Below, piece after piece: positions 34,597-42,130 of a stretch of 64,000 nt of DNA (within the stretch, counting starts at the first letter, position 1; each line of letters begins with the position of its first letter). The stretch comes from JBHFEI01 sp041928815 (GTDB lineage Bacteria; Pseudomonadota; Alphaproteobacteria; Rhizobiales; Rhizobiaceae). The stretch is from positions 1-64,000 of the forward strand of contig NZ_JBHFEI010000014.1 of assembly GCF_041928815.1 (NCBI RefSeq). Reading direction: 5' to 3'. The notes beneath the pieces are model-generated. The model saw only the letters and a list, made by a program, of their open reading frames with translations. It made no database searches and was not told the DNA's origin. The position numbers and the translations under genes were made by a program.

Positions 34597-35556
34597 TCAG
34601 TCGATCTCCTGTTCGGCCGCACCCTTCGGCGCGAAGCGGATATAGACGACGGCGAAGACGAGCAGGATGAGGGCCAGCGACACCGACATGGCGCTCGCCT
34701 CGCCGAGCTTGAACTGCTGGAAGGCGCGGATATAGATCGACACCGGCAGCGTCGTCGTCGTGTCGATCGGCCCGCCCTTCGTCGTCAGCCAGATGATGTC
34801 GAAGACGTTGACCGACCAGAGCGTACCGAGCAGGCCGACGACATAGAGCACCGGCTGGATGAAGGGCATCGTCACTTTGGTGAACAGCTGCCATTCGGTG
34901 GCGCCCTCGACGCGCGCCGCCTCGTAATATTCCGGGCTGATGCGGGTGAGCGCCGCGAGGATCAGCAGCGTCAGGAAGGGGAACCAGCGCCAGGCGTTGA
35001 TCCAGACGACGGTGGCGAAGGCGTAGGTCGGCGAGCCGAGGAAGTCGATCGGGCGCTCCAGCAGGCCGGAACCGGTGAGCAGATGGTTGACGATGCCGTA
35101 ATCGGCATTGAGCATCCAGCGCCAGAGGAAGGTGGTGACGATGGTCGGAACCACCCAGGAGGCCATGATCCAGGTGCGGGCGATGTGCTGGCCGGCAAAG
35201 CGCTGGTGCAGGAGCAGCGCGGCGCCCGCGGCGAGCGCCGTCTGCAGCACCGCGCCGCCGACCGCCCAGGCGAGCGTGCGCAGGAAGGCCGGCCCGAACG
35301 TGCCGTCGCCGAAGATCGCGGCGTAGTTGGCGAGCCCGACGAATCTGGGTGTGCCGCCCATCGTGTTGGCATTGGTCAGGCTGATCCAGATGCAATAGCC
35401 GAGCGGCAGCGCGATGGTCAGCGCCAGCCAGATCAGGAGCGGCGCGACGAAGAGCCGGCCGAGGTGGGCGCGCACCGGCTGTTCCGGCGGCCGGGCGGAG
35501 GGATGCGGCGAAGCCGCCGCACCCTGCCCCGTCATGGCGATCGCGGCCCCCGTCAT
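34597..35556 (-). CDS. Sugar ABC transporter permease, MalF type
   Basis: A 319-residue permease with a cytoplasmic N-terminal tail and six membrane segments (first about 35-55). The coupling loop reads SPEYYEAARVEGATEWQLFTKVTMPF, and TKGGPIDTTTTLPVSIY is the family motif near the C-terminus. The ATG overlaps the stop of the binding-protein gene (ATGA), showing translational coupling. An internal ATG seven codons later is an alternative start. Confidence 0.92.
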   Translation of the reverse strand: MTGAAIAMTGQGAAASPHPSARPPEQPVRAHLGRLFVAPLLIWLALTIALPLGYCIWISLTNANTMGGTPRFVGLANYAAIFGDGTFGPAFLRTLAWAVGGAVLQTALAAGAALLLHQRFAGQHIARTWIMASWVVPTIVTTFLWRWMLNADYGIVNHLLTGSGLLERPIDFLGSPTYAFATVVWINAWRWFPFLTLLILAALTRISPEYYEAARVEGATEWQLFTKVTMPFIQPVLYVVGLLGTLWSVNVFDIIWLTTKGGPIDTTTTLPVSIYIRAFQQFKLGEASAMSVSLALILLVFAVVYIRFAPKGAAEQEID

Positions 35557-36869
35557 TGTCCGGCGGCGGCGTTCATCTGCTGCTGGCCCCAGGTGACGGC
35601 GGCCTGCGGCTCCTCGCCGCCGACCACGACCTTCTGCACCACCTGCGAGAGCAGGTTCTGCGCCATGATCGGGCCGATCGCCTTGTGGATCGTGCCGGTG
35701 TTGAAGCCGGGCAGCACGCCGGTCTTGGAGACCTCCAGCATCATGTCGACGCAGGTCTTGTACTTTGCCAGGATCGGCGAGCCGGACCAGGCCTCGGTCG
35801 CGCCGTCCTCGGTCAGCGGCAGGAACAGGCCGGGCTCGGCGAGCAGGAATTCGGCATAGTTCGCCGGCTCCAGCACGAAGGAAAGGAAGGCGGCCGCCCC
35901 TTTCCGCTTCTCCGGGTCGGCGGTCAGCACCATCGCGGCGTTGGAATAGTAGATGCTGTGCGGCTCGCCGCCCGGCGCGACCGGGATCGGCGCGCAGCCG
36001 AGCTGGTCGGCGGCCTGGCCCGAGGTTGCTTCGAACGGCGTCAGGTACTGGCCCTTCTCGATCGCCATGGCGACGGTGCCGGCATTCAGCGCGTCCTGCG
36101 GCTCCGGCCATGTCCAGGAGGCGATGCCGGAGGGCGAGAGCTCGGCGAGCTGCTTGTAGAAGCCGATCGTCTCGACGTTCTTCGGCGTGTCGAAGGTCAC
36201 CTTGCCGTCGGCGTCGAAGAGCTCCGTGCCGCCGTTGACGCTCATCAGCGAATAGAGCACCTGGTCGGTGGCGAGGCTCTTGGAGGCCGGCACCCCGACG
36301 CCATACTTGCCGTCCTTCGTCAGCGTCTTTGCAGCGCTGAGGAACTCTTCCCAGGTCTTCGGCGGGCTTTCCGGATCGAGGCCGGCCGCCTTGAACAGGT
36401 CCTTGCGGTACCAGAGCATCTGCACCATGCCATAGACCGGCACGGCCCAGATCTTGCCCTCGTCCTTGTAGGGTGTCAGCGCCTGGTCGATGAACTTATG
36501 CTTCTTCTCGATCTCGGCGACGATGTCGTCGACCGGCTGGACGGCGCCCGTCTCGCGGATGGTGACGGTGAAATCGGGGATCGAGAAGTCGATGTCGGGC
36601 TGCACGCCCGCCTGGATCGCCGGCGGCAGTTTCTGGAAGATGCTGCCCCAGCCCTGCACCTGCTGCACCACCTTGAAGTCGCCCTGCGAGGCATTGAAGG
36701 CGTCGATCACCTTCTGGAACTGGTCGACGCGCGCCTGCACCTGCTCCTGGTGCCAGAGGGTGATCTGCAGCGGCTCGGCCGAGGCGATGCCGGCGGAAAG
36801 CGCGACCGCGGCGGTGAGCGCGCCGGCCGCAAGGCGGGCAAGGGTCTGGCGGACCGAAACATTCTTCAT
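35553..36869 (-). CDS. Sugar ABC transporter, periplasmic binding protein
   Basis: A 438-residue family-1 binding protein with a Sec signal (MKNVSVRQTLARLAAGAL..., cleavage after ASA near residue 31). The mature part begins EPLQITLWHQEQVQARVDQF. An AGGAG site precedes the start. Unlike the other binding-protein genes here it overlaps the next permease gene directly and has no 3' hairpin. It is divergent from the ATPase gene, with a LacI-type operator between them. Ligand unknown. Confidence 0.92.
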   Translation of the reverse strand: MKNVSVRQTLARLAAGALTAAVALSAGIASAEPLQITLWHQEQVQARVDQFQKVIDAFNASQGDFKVVQQVQGWGSIFQKLPPAIQAGVQPDIDFSIPDFTVTIRETGAVQPVDDIVAEIEKKHKFIDQALTPYKDEGKIWAVPVYGMVQMLWYRKDLFKAAGLDPESPPKTWEEFLSAAKTLTKDGKYGVGVPASKSLATDQVLYSLMSVNGGTELFDADGKVTFDTPKNVETIGFYKQLAELSPSGIASWTWPEPQDALNAGTVAMAIEKGQYLTPFEATSGQAADQLGCAPIPVAPGGEPHSIYYSNAAMVLTADPEKRKGAAAFLSFVLEPANYAEFLLAEPGLFLPLTEDGATEAWSGSPILAKYKTCVDMMLEVSKTGVLPGFNTGTIHKAIGPIMAQNLLSQVVQKVVVGGEEPQAAVTWGQQQMNAAAGQ

Positions 36870-36998
36870 GCTGTTCTCCTTTTGCCGGCCGGAGATCCCG
36901 GCTCTCTCGTGATCGTGACGGTCGGGTGGCCCGGAGCGGTCGCGCGCCGCGGCCGGCAGGGTGGCCTATTTTGCGTGAAACCCTGCATTTTTGGCATG

Positions 36999-37012
36999 GT
37001 AAAACGTTTGAC
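36999..37012. promoter_or_regulatory. LacI-type operator (copy 2) in a divergent promoter
   Basis: GTAAAACGTTTGAC shares 13 of 14 bases with the site at 32099-32112 and has the same AAACGTTT core. It sits between the divergent binding-protein gene (start 36869) and ATPase gene (start about 37118), so one bound repressor could control both halves of the transporter. Confidence 0.72.
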
Positions 37013-37117
37013 TTTGCCTGACAAGGCTATAAATTGGCCGAAACCCAGCCGGAACGGAGTGGATTTTCCCCCGTTGCCGGCGACGATCTCCCGTTTCCGG
37101 AAAGGCTCGGCGCGCCC

Positions 37118-38215
37118 TTGTCCAGATTGTCCCTCCGCTCCGTCGTCAAACGCTATGGCGGCCATGTCACCGTCGTCCACGGCATCGATCTCGACGTCGC
37201 CGACGCGGAGTTCGTCGTGCTCGTCGGCCCGTCCGGCTGCGGCAAGTCGACGACGCTCCGGATGATCGCCGGGCTGGAGACGGTGACGGGCGGCGAGATC
37301 CGGATCGGCGACACGGTCGTCAACGACCTGCCGGCGCGCGCCCGCGACATCGCCATGGTGTTCCAGAACTATGCGCTCTACCCGCACCTGACCGTCTTCG
37401 AGAACATGGCCTTCGGTCTGAGGCTGCGCGACACGCCGGACGACGAGATCCGCCGCGGCGTCGGCGAGGCGGCGCGCATCCTCGGCCTCGAGCCGCTGCT
37501 CGACCGCTACCCGCGCCAGCTCTCCGGCGGCCAGCGCCAGCGGGTCGCCATGGGCCGCGCCATCGTGCGCAAGCCGAAGCTGTTCCTGTTCGACGAGCCG
37601 CTGTCGAACCTCGACGCCAAGCTGCGCATGCAGATGCGCGGCGAGATCAAGCGCGTGCACCAGGCGATCCGCACCACCACCATCTACGTCACCCATGACC
37701 AGGTCGAGGCGATGACGCTCGCCGACCGCGTCGTCGTCATGAGGGACGGGCGCATCGAGCAGATCGCGGCGCCGCAGGACCTCTATGCCGCGCCCGCGAG
37801 CCGCTTCGTCGCCACCTTCATCGGCAGCCCCGGCATGAACGTCCTGCCCGCGCGCCTGGCGGAGACCGAGGGCGTGCTCGTCGTCGAACTGGAAAACGGC
37901 GCGCGGGTGCCGCTCGCCGGCATCGCGCCGCAACGCTATCGCTCCCATGCCGGCGGCCCGGTCCTGTTCGGCATCCGGCCGGAGCATCTGGCCGAGACCG
38001 TCGCCACTGCCGAGCCGCGCGCGACGATGACGCTCGACGTGACGCTGGTCGAGCCGCTCGGCATGGAGACGCTGGTGCATGGCCGGATCGGCGCCAGCGA
38101 GGTCATCGCGCGCTGCGGCCCGAAGGTCGAGGCGCGGCCCGGCCGGCCGATGACGCTGTCCGCCGCCGTCGAGAACGCCGTTCTCTTCGACGCCGCCACC
38201 GAACGGGCGATCTGA
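37118..38215 (+). CDS. Sugar ABC transporter, ATP-binding protein, TTG start
   Basis: A 365-residue MalK/UgpC-class ATPase: Walker A GPSGCGKST, Q-loop VFQNYALYPHL, signature LSGGQRQRV, Walker B LFLFDEPLSNLD, switch His YVTHDQVEAMTL, then a TOBE domain. There is no ATG start. TTG at 37118 gives the family N-terminus (LSRLSLRSVVKRYGG) but lacks a good ribosome site; TTG at 37034 has an AAGG site and would add 28 residues without family resemblance. It is divergent from the binding protein and permeases it probably serves, which is unusual; the shared operator supports the pairing. Confidence 0.88.
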   Translation: MSRLSLRSVVKRYGGHVTVVHGIDLDVADAEFVVLVGPSGCGKSTTLRMIAGLETVTGGEIRIGDTVVNDLPARARDIAMVFQNYALYPHLTVFENMAFGLRLRDTPDDEIRRGVGEAARILGLEPLLDRYPRQLSGGQRQRVAMGRAIVRKPKLFLFDEPLSNLDAKLRMQMRGEIKRVHQAIRTTTIYVTHDQVEAMTLADRVVVMRDGRIEQIAAPQDLYAAPASRFVATFIGSPGMNVLPARLAETEGVLVVELENGARVPLAGIAPQRYRSHAGGPVLFGIRPEHLAETVATAEPRATMTLDVTLVEPLGMETLVHGRIGASEVIARCGPKVEARPGRPMTLSAAVENAVLFDAATERAI

Positions 38216-38437
38216 CGCATGTCCCGCGGATCTAAGCCGCAGTTTTGCCAAGGGACACGCGTCACAACGAGGATCTGAAGCGCAGGGGCGGATCCGAAGG
38301 ATCGCGGCACGCTCCGGCGCGCCACGGGGCAACGCCCTGAGGCATCGGCGTCCGGGGCGGCCGCGACGGCGCGGGCCGGCGACGGACGTCCGGGCGGGGA
38401 AACGGTCGCGGATCGGGACAGAGAGGGAAGACGACCT

Positions 38438-39670
38438 ATGAAGACGATCGAGGGTGGCCTTGCCGGGACCCGGCTTTCCTGCTTCTTCTGCGCGACGGCG
38501 CGGGCGCCGGATCTCGGCACGCAATGCCTTGCCTGCGGCGGCTCGCTGGCGGCGGTGGTCGATCCCGCCGCGCCCTTCCCTCTGTCGGTCGCGGGCTTCT
38601 GGGACTATGCCCCGGTCCTGCCGGTCGGCGATGCCCGCGTCAGCCTCGGCGAGGGCAGCACGGCCCTCCTGAAGCTCGACCGGCTGATGCCGGGCGACGA
38701 GGTCTACGTCAAGGCGGAATGGATGGGGCCGACGGGATCCTTCAAGGATCGCGGCTCGGCGGTCGCGGTCTCGGCGGCAAGGGCGCTCGGCGCGGTCGGC
38801 GTCATCTGCGCCTCGACCGGCAACAACGCCGCCTCCGTCAGCGCCTATGCGGCGCGCGCCGGCCTTCCCTGCGTCGTCGCCCTGCCGAAGGGCACGCCGG
38901 CCAACAAGATCATCCAGGCGAAGGCCCATGGCGCGATCGTGCTGGAGGTCGAGGGCACGTTCAGCGACGCCTATGCCTGCGCCAACCGTATCCAGGCGGC
39001 AAGCCCCGGCTGGGCCAACCTCACCTCCACCTATCTCAATCCCTACATGACCGCGGCCCATGCGACGATCTTCTACGAATGCGAGGCCGAGCTTGGCGAG
39101 GTGGGCACGATCGTCGTGCCGATCGGCGCCGGCCCGATGCTCGACGGCATCCTGCAAGGGGCGCGGCTGATGCGCGACCAGGGCCTGATCGAGACGCTGC
39201 CGGTGCCGGTCGGCGTGCAGGGCGAAGGCTGCGCCCCGATCGCCGAGGCGTTTTCCCGCGGGCTCGACCATGTCGAGGAATGGGCGCCCCCCGTCACAGG
39301 CATGCCCGGCTCGATCAACGACCCCTTGCGCGGCTATGCGGCGGACGGCACGCGGACGCTCGCGATCATCCGCGCGGCCGGCGGCCATGCGGTCGCCGTC
39401 TCCGACGACGAGATCCGCCGGGCGATGCTCGACCTCGGCCGAAGCGAGGGGATCGCGGCCGAGCCCGCCTCGGTGACGCCGCTCGCCGCGCTGCGCCGGC
39501 TCGACCATCTGCCGCGCCCGGTCGTGCTCGTCGTCTCCGGCCATGCGCTGAAGGACGGCGCCGCCCAGGCCGCCGCCGGCGCGCCGAGCCTCGACATCGA
39601 TGCCGACGCCGATCCGCAGGCCGTCACGCAGGCCGCACTCGGGCATTTCTCGCAAAAACTCCGGGCTTGA
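38438..39670 (+). CDS. Threonine-synthase-like PLP enzyme with zinc ribbon
   Basis: A 410-residue fold-type II PLP enzyme. N-terminal CFFC and CLACG pairs (about 15-34) form a zinc ribbon. The PLP lysine is in GPTGSFKDRG, the phosphate loop in CASTGNNAASVSAYA, and VSGHALKDG lies near the end. It is a paralogue of the enzyme at 11224-12360 but is clearly diverged. A GAGAGGGAAG ribosome site lies upstream. The 222-base leader holds nothing certain. It stands alone between the ABC ATPase gene and a palindrome-rich region; a threonine-synthase reaction or a beta-elimination on another hydroxy-amino acid are both possible. Confidence 0.87.
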   Translation: MKTIEGGLAGTRLSCFFCATARAPDLGTQCLACGGSLAAVVDPAAPFPLSVAGFWDYAPVLPVGDARVSLGEGSTALLKLDRLMPGDEVYVKAEWMGPTGSFKDRGSAVAVSAARALGAVGVICASTGNNAASVSAYAARAGLPCVVALPKGTPANKIIQAKAHGAIVLEVEGTFSDAYACANRIQAASPGWANLTSTYLNPYMTAAHATIFYECEAELGEVGTIVVPIGAGPMLDGILQGARLMRDQGLIETLPVPVGVQGEGCAPIAEAFSRGLDHVEEWAPPVTGMPGSINDPLRGYAADGTRTLAIIRAAGGHAVAVSDDEIRRAMLDLGRSEGIAAEPASVTPLAALRRLDHLPRPVVLVVSGHALKDGAAQAAAGAPSLDIDADADPQAVTQAALGHFSQKLRA

Positions 39671-39747
39671 GCCGGAGACCGTCCCTGCCATCGCCGCCTC
39701 CCGATCAGGTCGCGCCCCGCCCGCCCCTCGCAACGGGTCCGCCGGGC

Positions 39748-39805
39748 ACGGGGCCGTGTCGCGTAGACCCGGGATCGAACGACACGGCCCCGTCCGTCTG
39801 TTTTT
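39748..39805 (+). terminator. Rho-independent-type terminator
   Basis: ACGGGGCCGTGTCG (39748-39761) pairs perfectly with 39780-39793, a 14-base stem with an 18-base loop, followed seven bases on by TTTTT (39801-39805). It lies 78 bases after the stop of the threonine-synthase-like gene. Confidence 0.6.
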
Positions 39806-39850
39806 CCAGCGCAGCAGCGCGCGCGGCCTTGACCCGGCCGGACAGGCGCC

Positions 39851-39882
39851 GGACCATGTCCGGTGATCACCGGCGATGGTCC
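39851..39882. repeat. Perfect-arm 32-base palindrome
   Basis: GGACCAT (39851-39857) pairs with ATGGTCC (39876-39882), and the centre CCGGTGATCACCGG (39860-39873) is self-complementary; only two base pairs between them fail to match. A related GGCATGTCCGGCGATCG word recurs near 39933. Confidence 0.6.
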
Positions 39883-40031
39883 TCCTCTCGCCCGACGTCG
39901 CAGCGGCTCCGCCTCGGACGGACACGCGCTGGGGCATGTCCGGCGATCGCGGGTTCACCGGGAATGCTCCATCCCTCTGTTTGAACGCAGTGTCCGACGG
40001 CGCATCCGATTCCGATCTGACGGGACATGCG

Positions 40032-40138
40032 CTAGAGCATTTCCAGCCGAAGCATGATCGCTTCGGCGTCGGACAATGCGGTAAAAACAAGAGCATAGAG
40101 CGTTGAAGGTGATCCCGAGATCACCAGAAATGCTCTAG
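40032..40138. repeat. Nested intergenic palindrome (rhizobial mosaic-type element)
   Basis: The outer arms CTAGAGCATTTC (40032-40043) and GAAATGCTCTAG (40127-40138) are perfect inverted repeats. Inside are GCCGAAGC/GCTTCGGC (40046-40053 with 40060-40067) and GGTGATC/GATCACC (40108-40114 with 40119-40125). The right arm contains the stop codon of the M20 peptidase gene. Similar CTAGAGCATTT-ended elements are dispersed in rhizobial genomes. Confidence 0.7.
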
Positions 40139-41313
40139 AGCCCCCGGGCGAGCCTCACCAGGACCTCGGCGGCCGCCGCCACCTCGTCCATGTCGACATG
40201 CTCGTGGTCGGCATGGGCCTCCTCGATCCGTCCCGGGCCGAAGACCACGGTCGGCGTTCCGGTGCGGGTCATCTTCGTGGCGTCCGAGCCGAAGGCGACG
40301 CCGACGATCTCGGGCGTGTGTCCGGACGCCCGCAGCGCCGCGGACAGCGCCGTCACCACGGCGGCATCCTCCGGCACCTCCATCGACACCGAATCGATGA
40401 AGGGGCGCCGGATCTCGATCGCCGCGCCGGCGGGATGGCCGTCGGCGAACGCCTTCACCACACCGGCCACCTCTTCCCACGCCTCGTCCCCTGTCTGGGC
40501 GGGAAGCGTGCGCAGGTCGAAGGTCAGCCGCGCATGGCCGGGCACGGTGTTGACCCCCTCGCCCGCCTGCATCAGCGTGCAGGTCAGCGTGCGCCGGCCG
40601 AGCACCGGATGGCGCAGGTCCGTCGCCCGCATATAGGCGTCGAGATGGGTGACGAGGTCGGCGGCGACGCGTGCCGCGTCGATCCCCTCCTCCGGCTGCG
40701 AGGCATGGGCGGAGCGGCCGCGGATCTCGATCGTGAAGCGGATCACGCCCTTGCAGGCGGTGACGATTGCCAGGCGCGTCGGCTCGCCGGCGATGCCGAG
40801 ATCATAGGGCGGGTGGGTGCGCACATGGTGGAGCACGCCCTCGAAGGTCGTCTCCTCGTCGATCGCGGCGACGAAGGTGACCTCGGCGGCGGTGCCGCGC
40901 CGCTTCAGCGCCCTGAGCGCCAGCATGAACATGGCGAGGCAGCCCTTGTCGTCGACGGCGCCGCGCCCGTAGAGGCGGCTTCCCTCGACGCGCGGGCTGA
41001 AGGGCGCCTCCATGCCCTCGACCTGCACCGTGTCCATATGGCCTTCCCACACGAGGCGCGGCGCGCCGGGCGGGCCGGGAAGCCGGGCGACGACGTTCGG
41101 CCGGCCGGGCAGGACCTCCTCGAGGCGGACCTCGATGCCCTCGGCCGCCAGCCAGTCGGCGATGAAGGTGGCGAGCCGCGCCTCGCCGAACCAGTCCGCC
41201 GGCCGGTCCTCGCGCCGGAAGAAGGGATTGATGCTCGGGATGCGCACGAGGGCGCAGAGGAGGCTGCGCACCTCCTCGCGATCGATGGTTCCTGTCCTGG
41301 CGGCCTGGTCCAT
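40135..41313 (-). CDS. M20-family metallopeptidase (ArgE/DapE/ACY1)
   Basis: A 392-residue zinc hydrolase of the ArgE/DapE/aminoacylase-1 type that removes acyl groups from N-acylated amino acids. Zinc ligands: His in WEGHMDTVQ (about 92), Asp in GAVDDKGC, Glu pair in DEETT, Glu in AGEPTRL-region and His in AHADHEHVDM near the C-terminus. The dimerisation domain (about 185-300) is present (GRSAHASQPEEGIDA). It follows the SDR gene by four bases in the minus-strand unit IclR, NanE-ROK, SDR, M20. Its stop codon lies in an intergenic palindrome. Confidence 0.92.
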   Translation of the reverse strand: MDQAARTGTIDREEVRSLLCALVRIPSINPFFRREDRPADWFGEARLATFIADWLAAEGIEVRLEEVLPGRPNVVARLPGPPGAPRLVWEGHMDTVQVEGMEAPFSPRVEGSRLYGRGAVDDKGCLAMFMLALRALKRRGTAAEVTFVAAIDEETTFEGVLHHVRTHPPYDLGIAGEPTRLAIVTACKGVIRFTIEIRGRSAHASQPEEGIDAARVAADLVTHLDAYMRATDLRHPVLGRRTLTCTLMQAGEGVNTVPGHARLTFDLRTLPAQTGDEAWEEVAGVVKAFADGHPAGAAIEIRRPFIDSVSMEVPEDAAVVTALSAALRASGHTPEIVGVAFGSDATKMTRTGTPTVVFGPGRIEEAHADHEHVDMDEVAAAAEVLVRLARGL

Positions 41314-41317
41314 CGGC

Positions 41318-42094
41318 TCAGTCCTTCAGGACCGCGGCGCGGACGATGTCGTCGACGAAGCGGACATTGCCGGCCGTCAGACCGGCGTCGACGGGAAGCT
41401 CCGCGCCGGTGATGCCGGAGGAGAGCGGCGAGGCGAGGAACAGCGCCGCATTCGCCACTTCCTGCGGCGTCACGAGGCGCTGAAGCGCGTAATAGCGGCT
41501 GGCGCGGTCGATCAGATCCGGCTCGCCGGCGATGCGGTAGTTCCAGGCATCGGTGCGCACCGAGCCGGGGCAGACCGCATTGGCGCGTATGCCGCGCCGG
41601 CCATGCTCGGTGGCGATCGCCTTCATGTAGGCGAGAAGCCCGGCCTTGGCGACGGAATAGGCGGGATGGCCGAAATGGGCAAAACCGTTGACCGAGGCGA
41701 TGAAGACCTGCGTGCCGCCGCCGTTTGCGATCATCGCGGTGATGATCGGATCGGCGAAATGGCGCACGCCGTTGAGGTTGACCTCGATGTCTTGGTACCA
41801 GAGCGCGTCCGTCACCTTCTCGAAATATTCGCCGCGCGTAAAGCCGGCATTGCTGACGAGCACGTCCGGCACGCCGACCGTGTCGAGGATGTCGGCGGCG
41901 GCGGCGGCGATCGAGGCCCGGTCGGTCAGCTCGAAATAGGCCTTGTGGGCGACATCGAGGTCGGCGATCAGCTCCGGGGAGCGGTCGCAGGCGACGACGC
42001 GGGCGCCGGCGTCGAGGAAGGTCTTCACCAGCGGCCGGCCGATGCCGCCGCCCGCCCCGGTGATCACCACCGTCTTTCCGTCCAGTTGAAACAT
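41318..42094 (-). CDS. Short-chain dehydrogenase/reductase
   Basis: A 258-residue classical SDR. Cofactor loop TGAGGGIG (about 12-19), NAG near residue 87, catalytic Ser in IASVNGF and Tyr/Lys in PAYSVAKAG. The start has a GAGGAG site. The C-terminal segment VRFVDDIVRAAVLKD is longer than in many SDRs after the usual ELPVDAG. It lies between the NanE-ROK and M20 peptidase genes in one operon. Confidence 0.92.
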   Translation of the reverse strand: MFQLDGKTVVITGAGGGIGRPLVKTFLDAGARVVACDRSPELIADLDVAHKAYFELTDRASIAAAAADILDTVGVPDVLVSNAGFTRGEYFEKVTDALWYQDIEVNLNGVRHFADPIITAMIANGGGTQVFIASVNGFAHFGHPAYSVAKAGLLAYMKAIATEHGRRGIRANAVCPGSVRTDAWNYRIAGEPDLIDRASRYYALQRLVTPQEVANAALFLASPLSSGITGAELPVDAGLTAGNVRFVDDIVRAAVLKD

Positions 42095-42130
42095 GTCGTT
42101 CTCCTCGTGTCGTTGTTTTGCATGCAAGGG

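Larger units (their letters stand above)
39671..40134. other. Palindrome-rich intergenic region
   Basis: This 464-base convergent gap holds no convincing gene. It contains a terminator-like hairpin (39748-39805), a 32-base palindrome (39851-39882), near-repeats of a GGCATGTCCGG word, and a long nested palindrome (40032-40138). It looks like a rhizobial intergenic mosaic element inserted between the two 3' ends. Confidence 0.6.

Noticed and set aside
39671..40134. CRISPR array or tRNA gene in the palindrome-rich gap
   Set aside because: There are no regularly spaced direct repeats and no cloverleaf with a TTCGA arm; the repeats are inverted and irregular.
40032..40138. Insertion sequence or transposon end
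   Set aside because: The inverted repeats enclose only about 80 bases with no transposase frame and no target duplication was evident. A palindromic intergenic element fits better.
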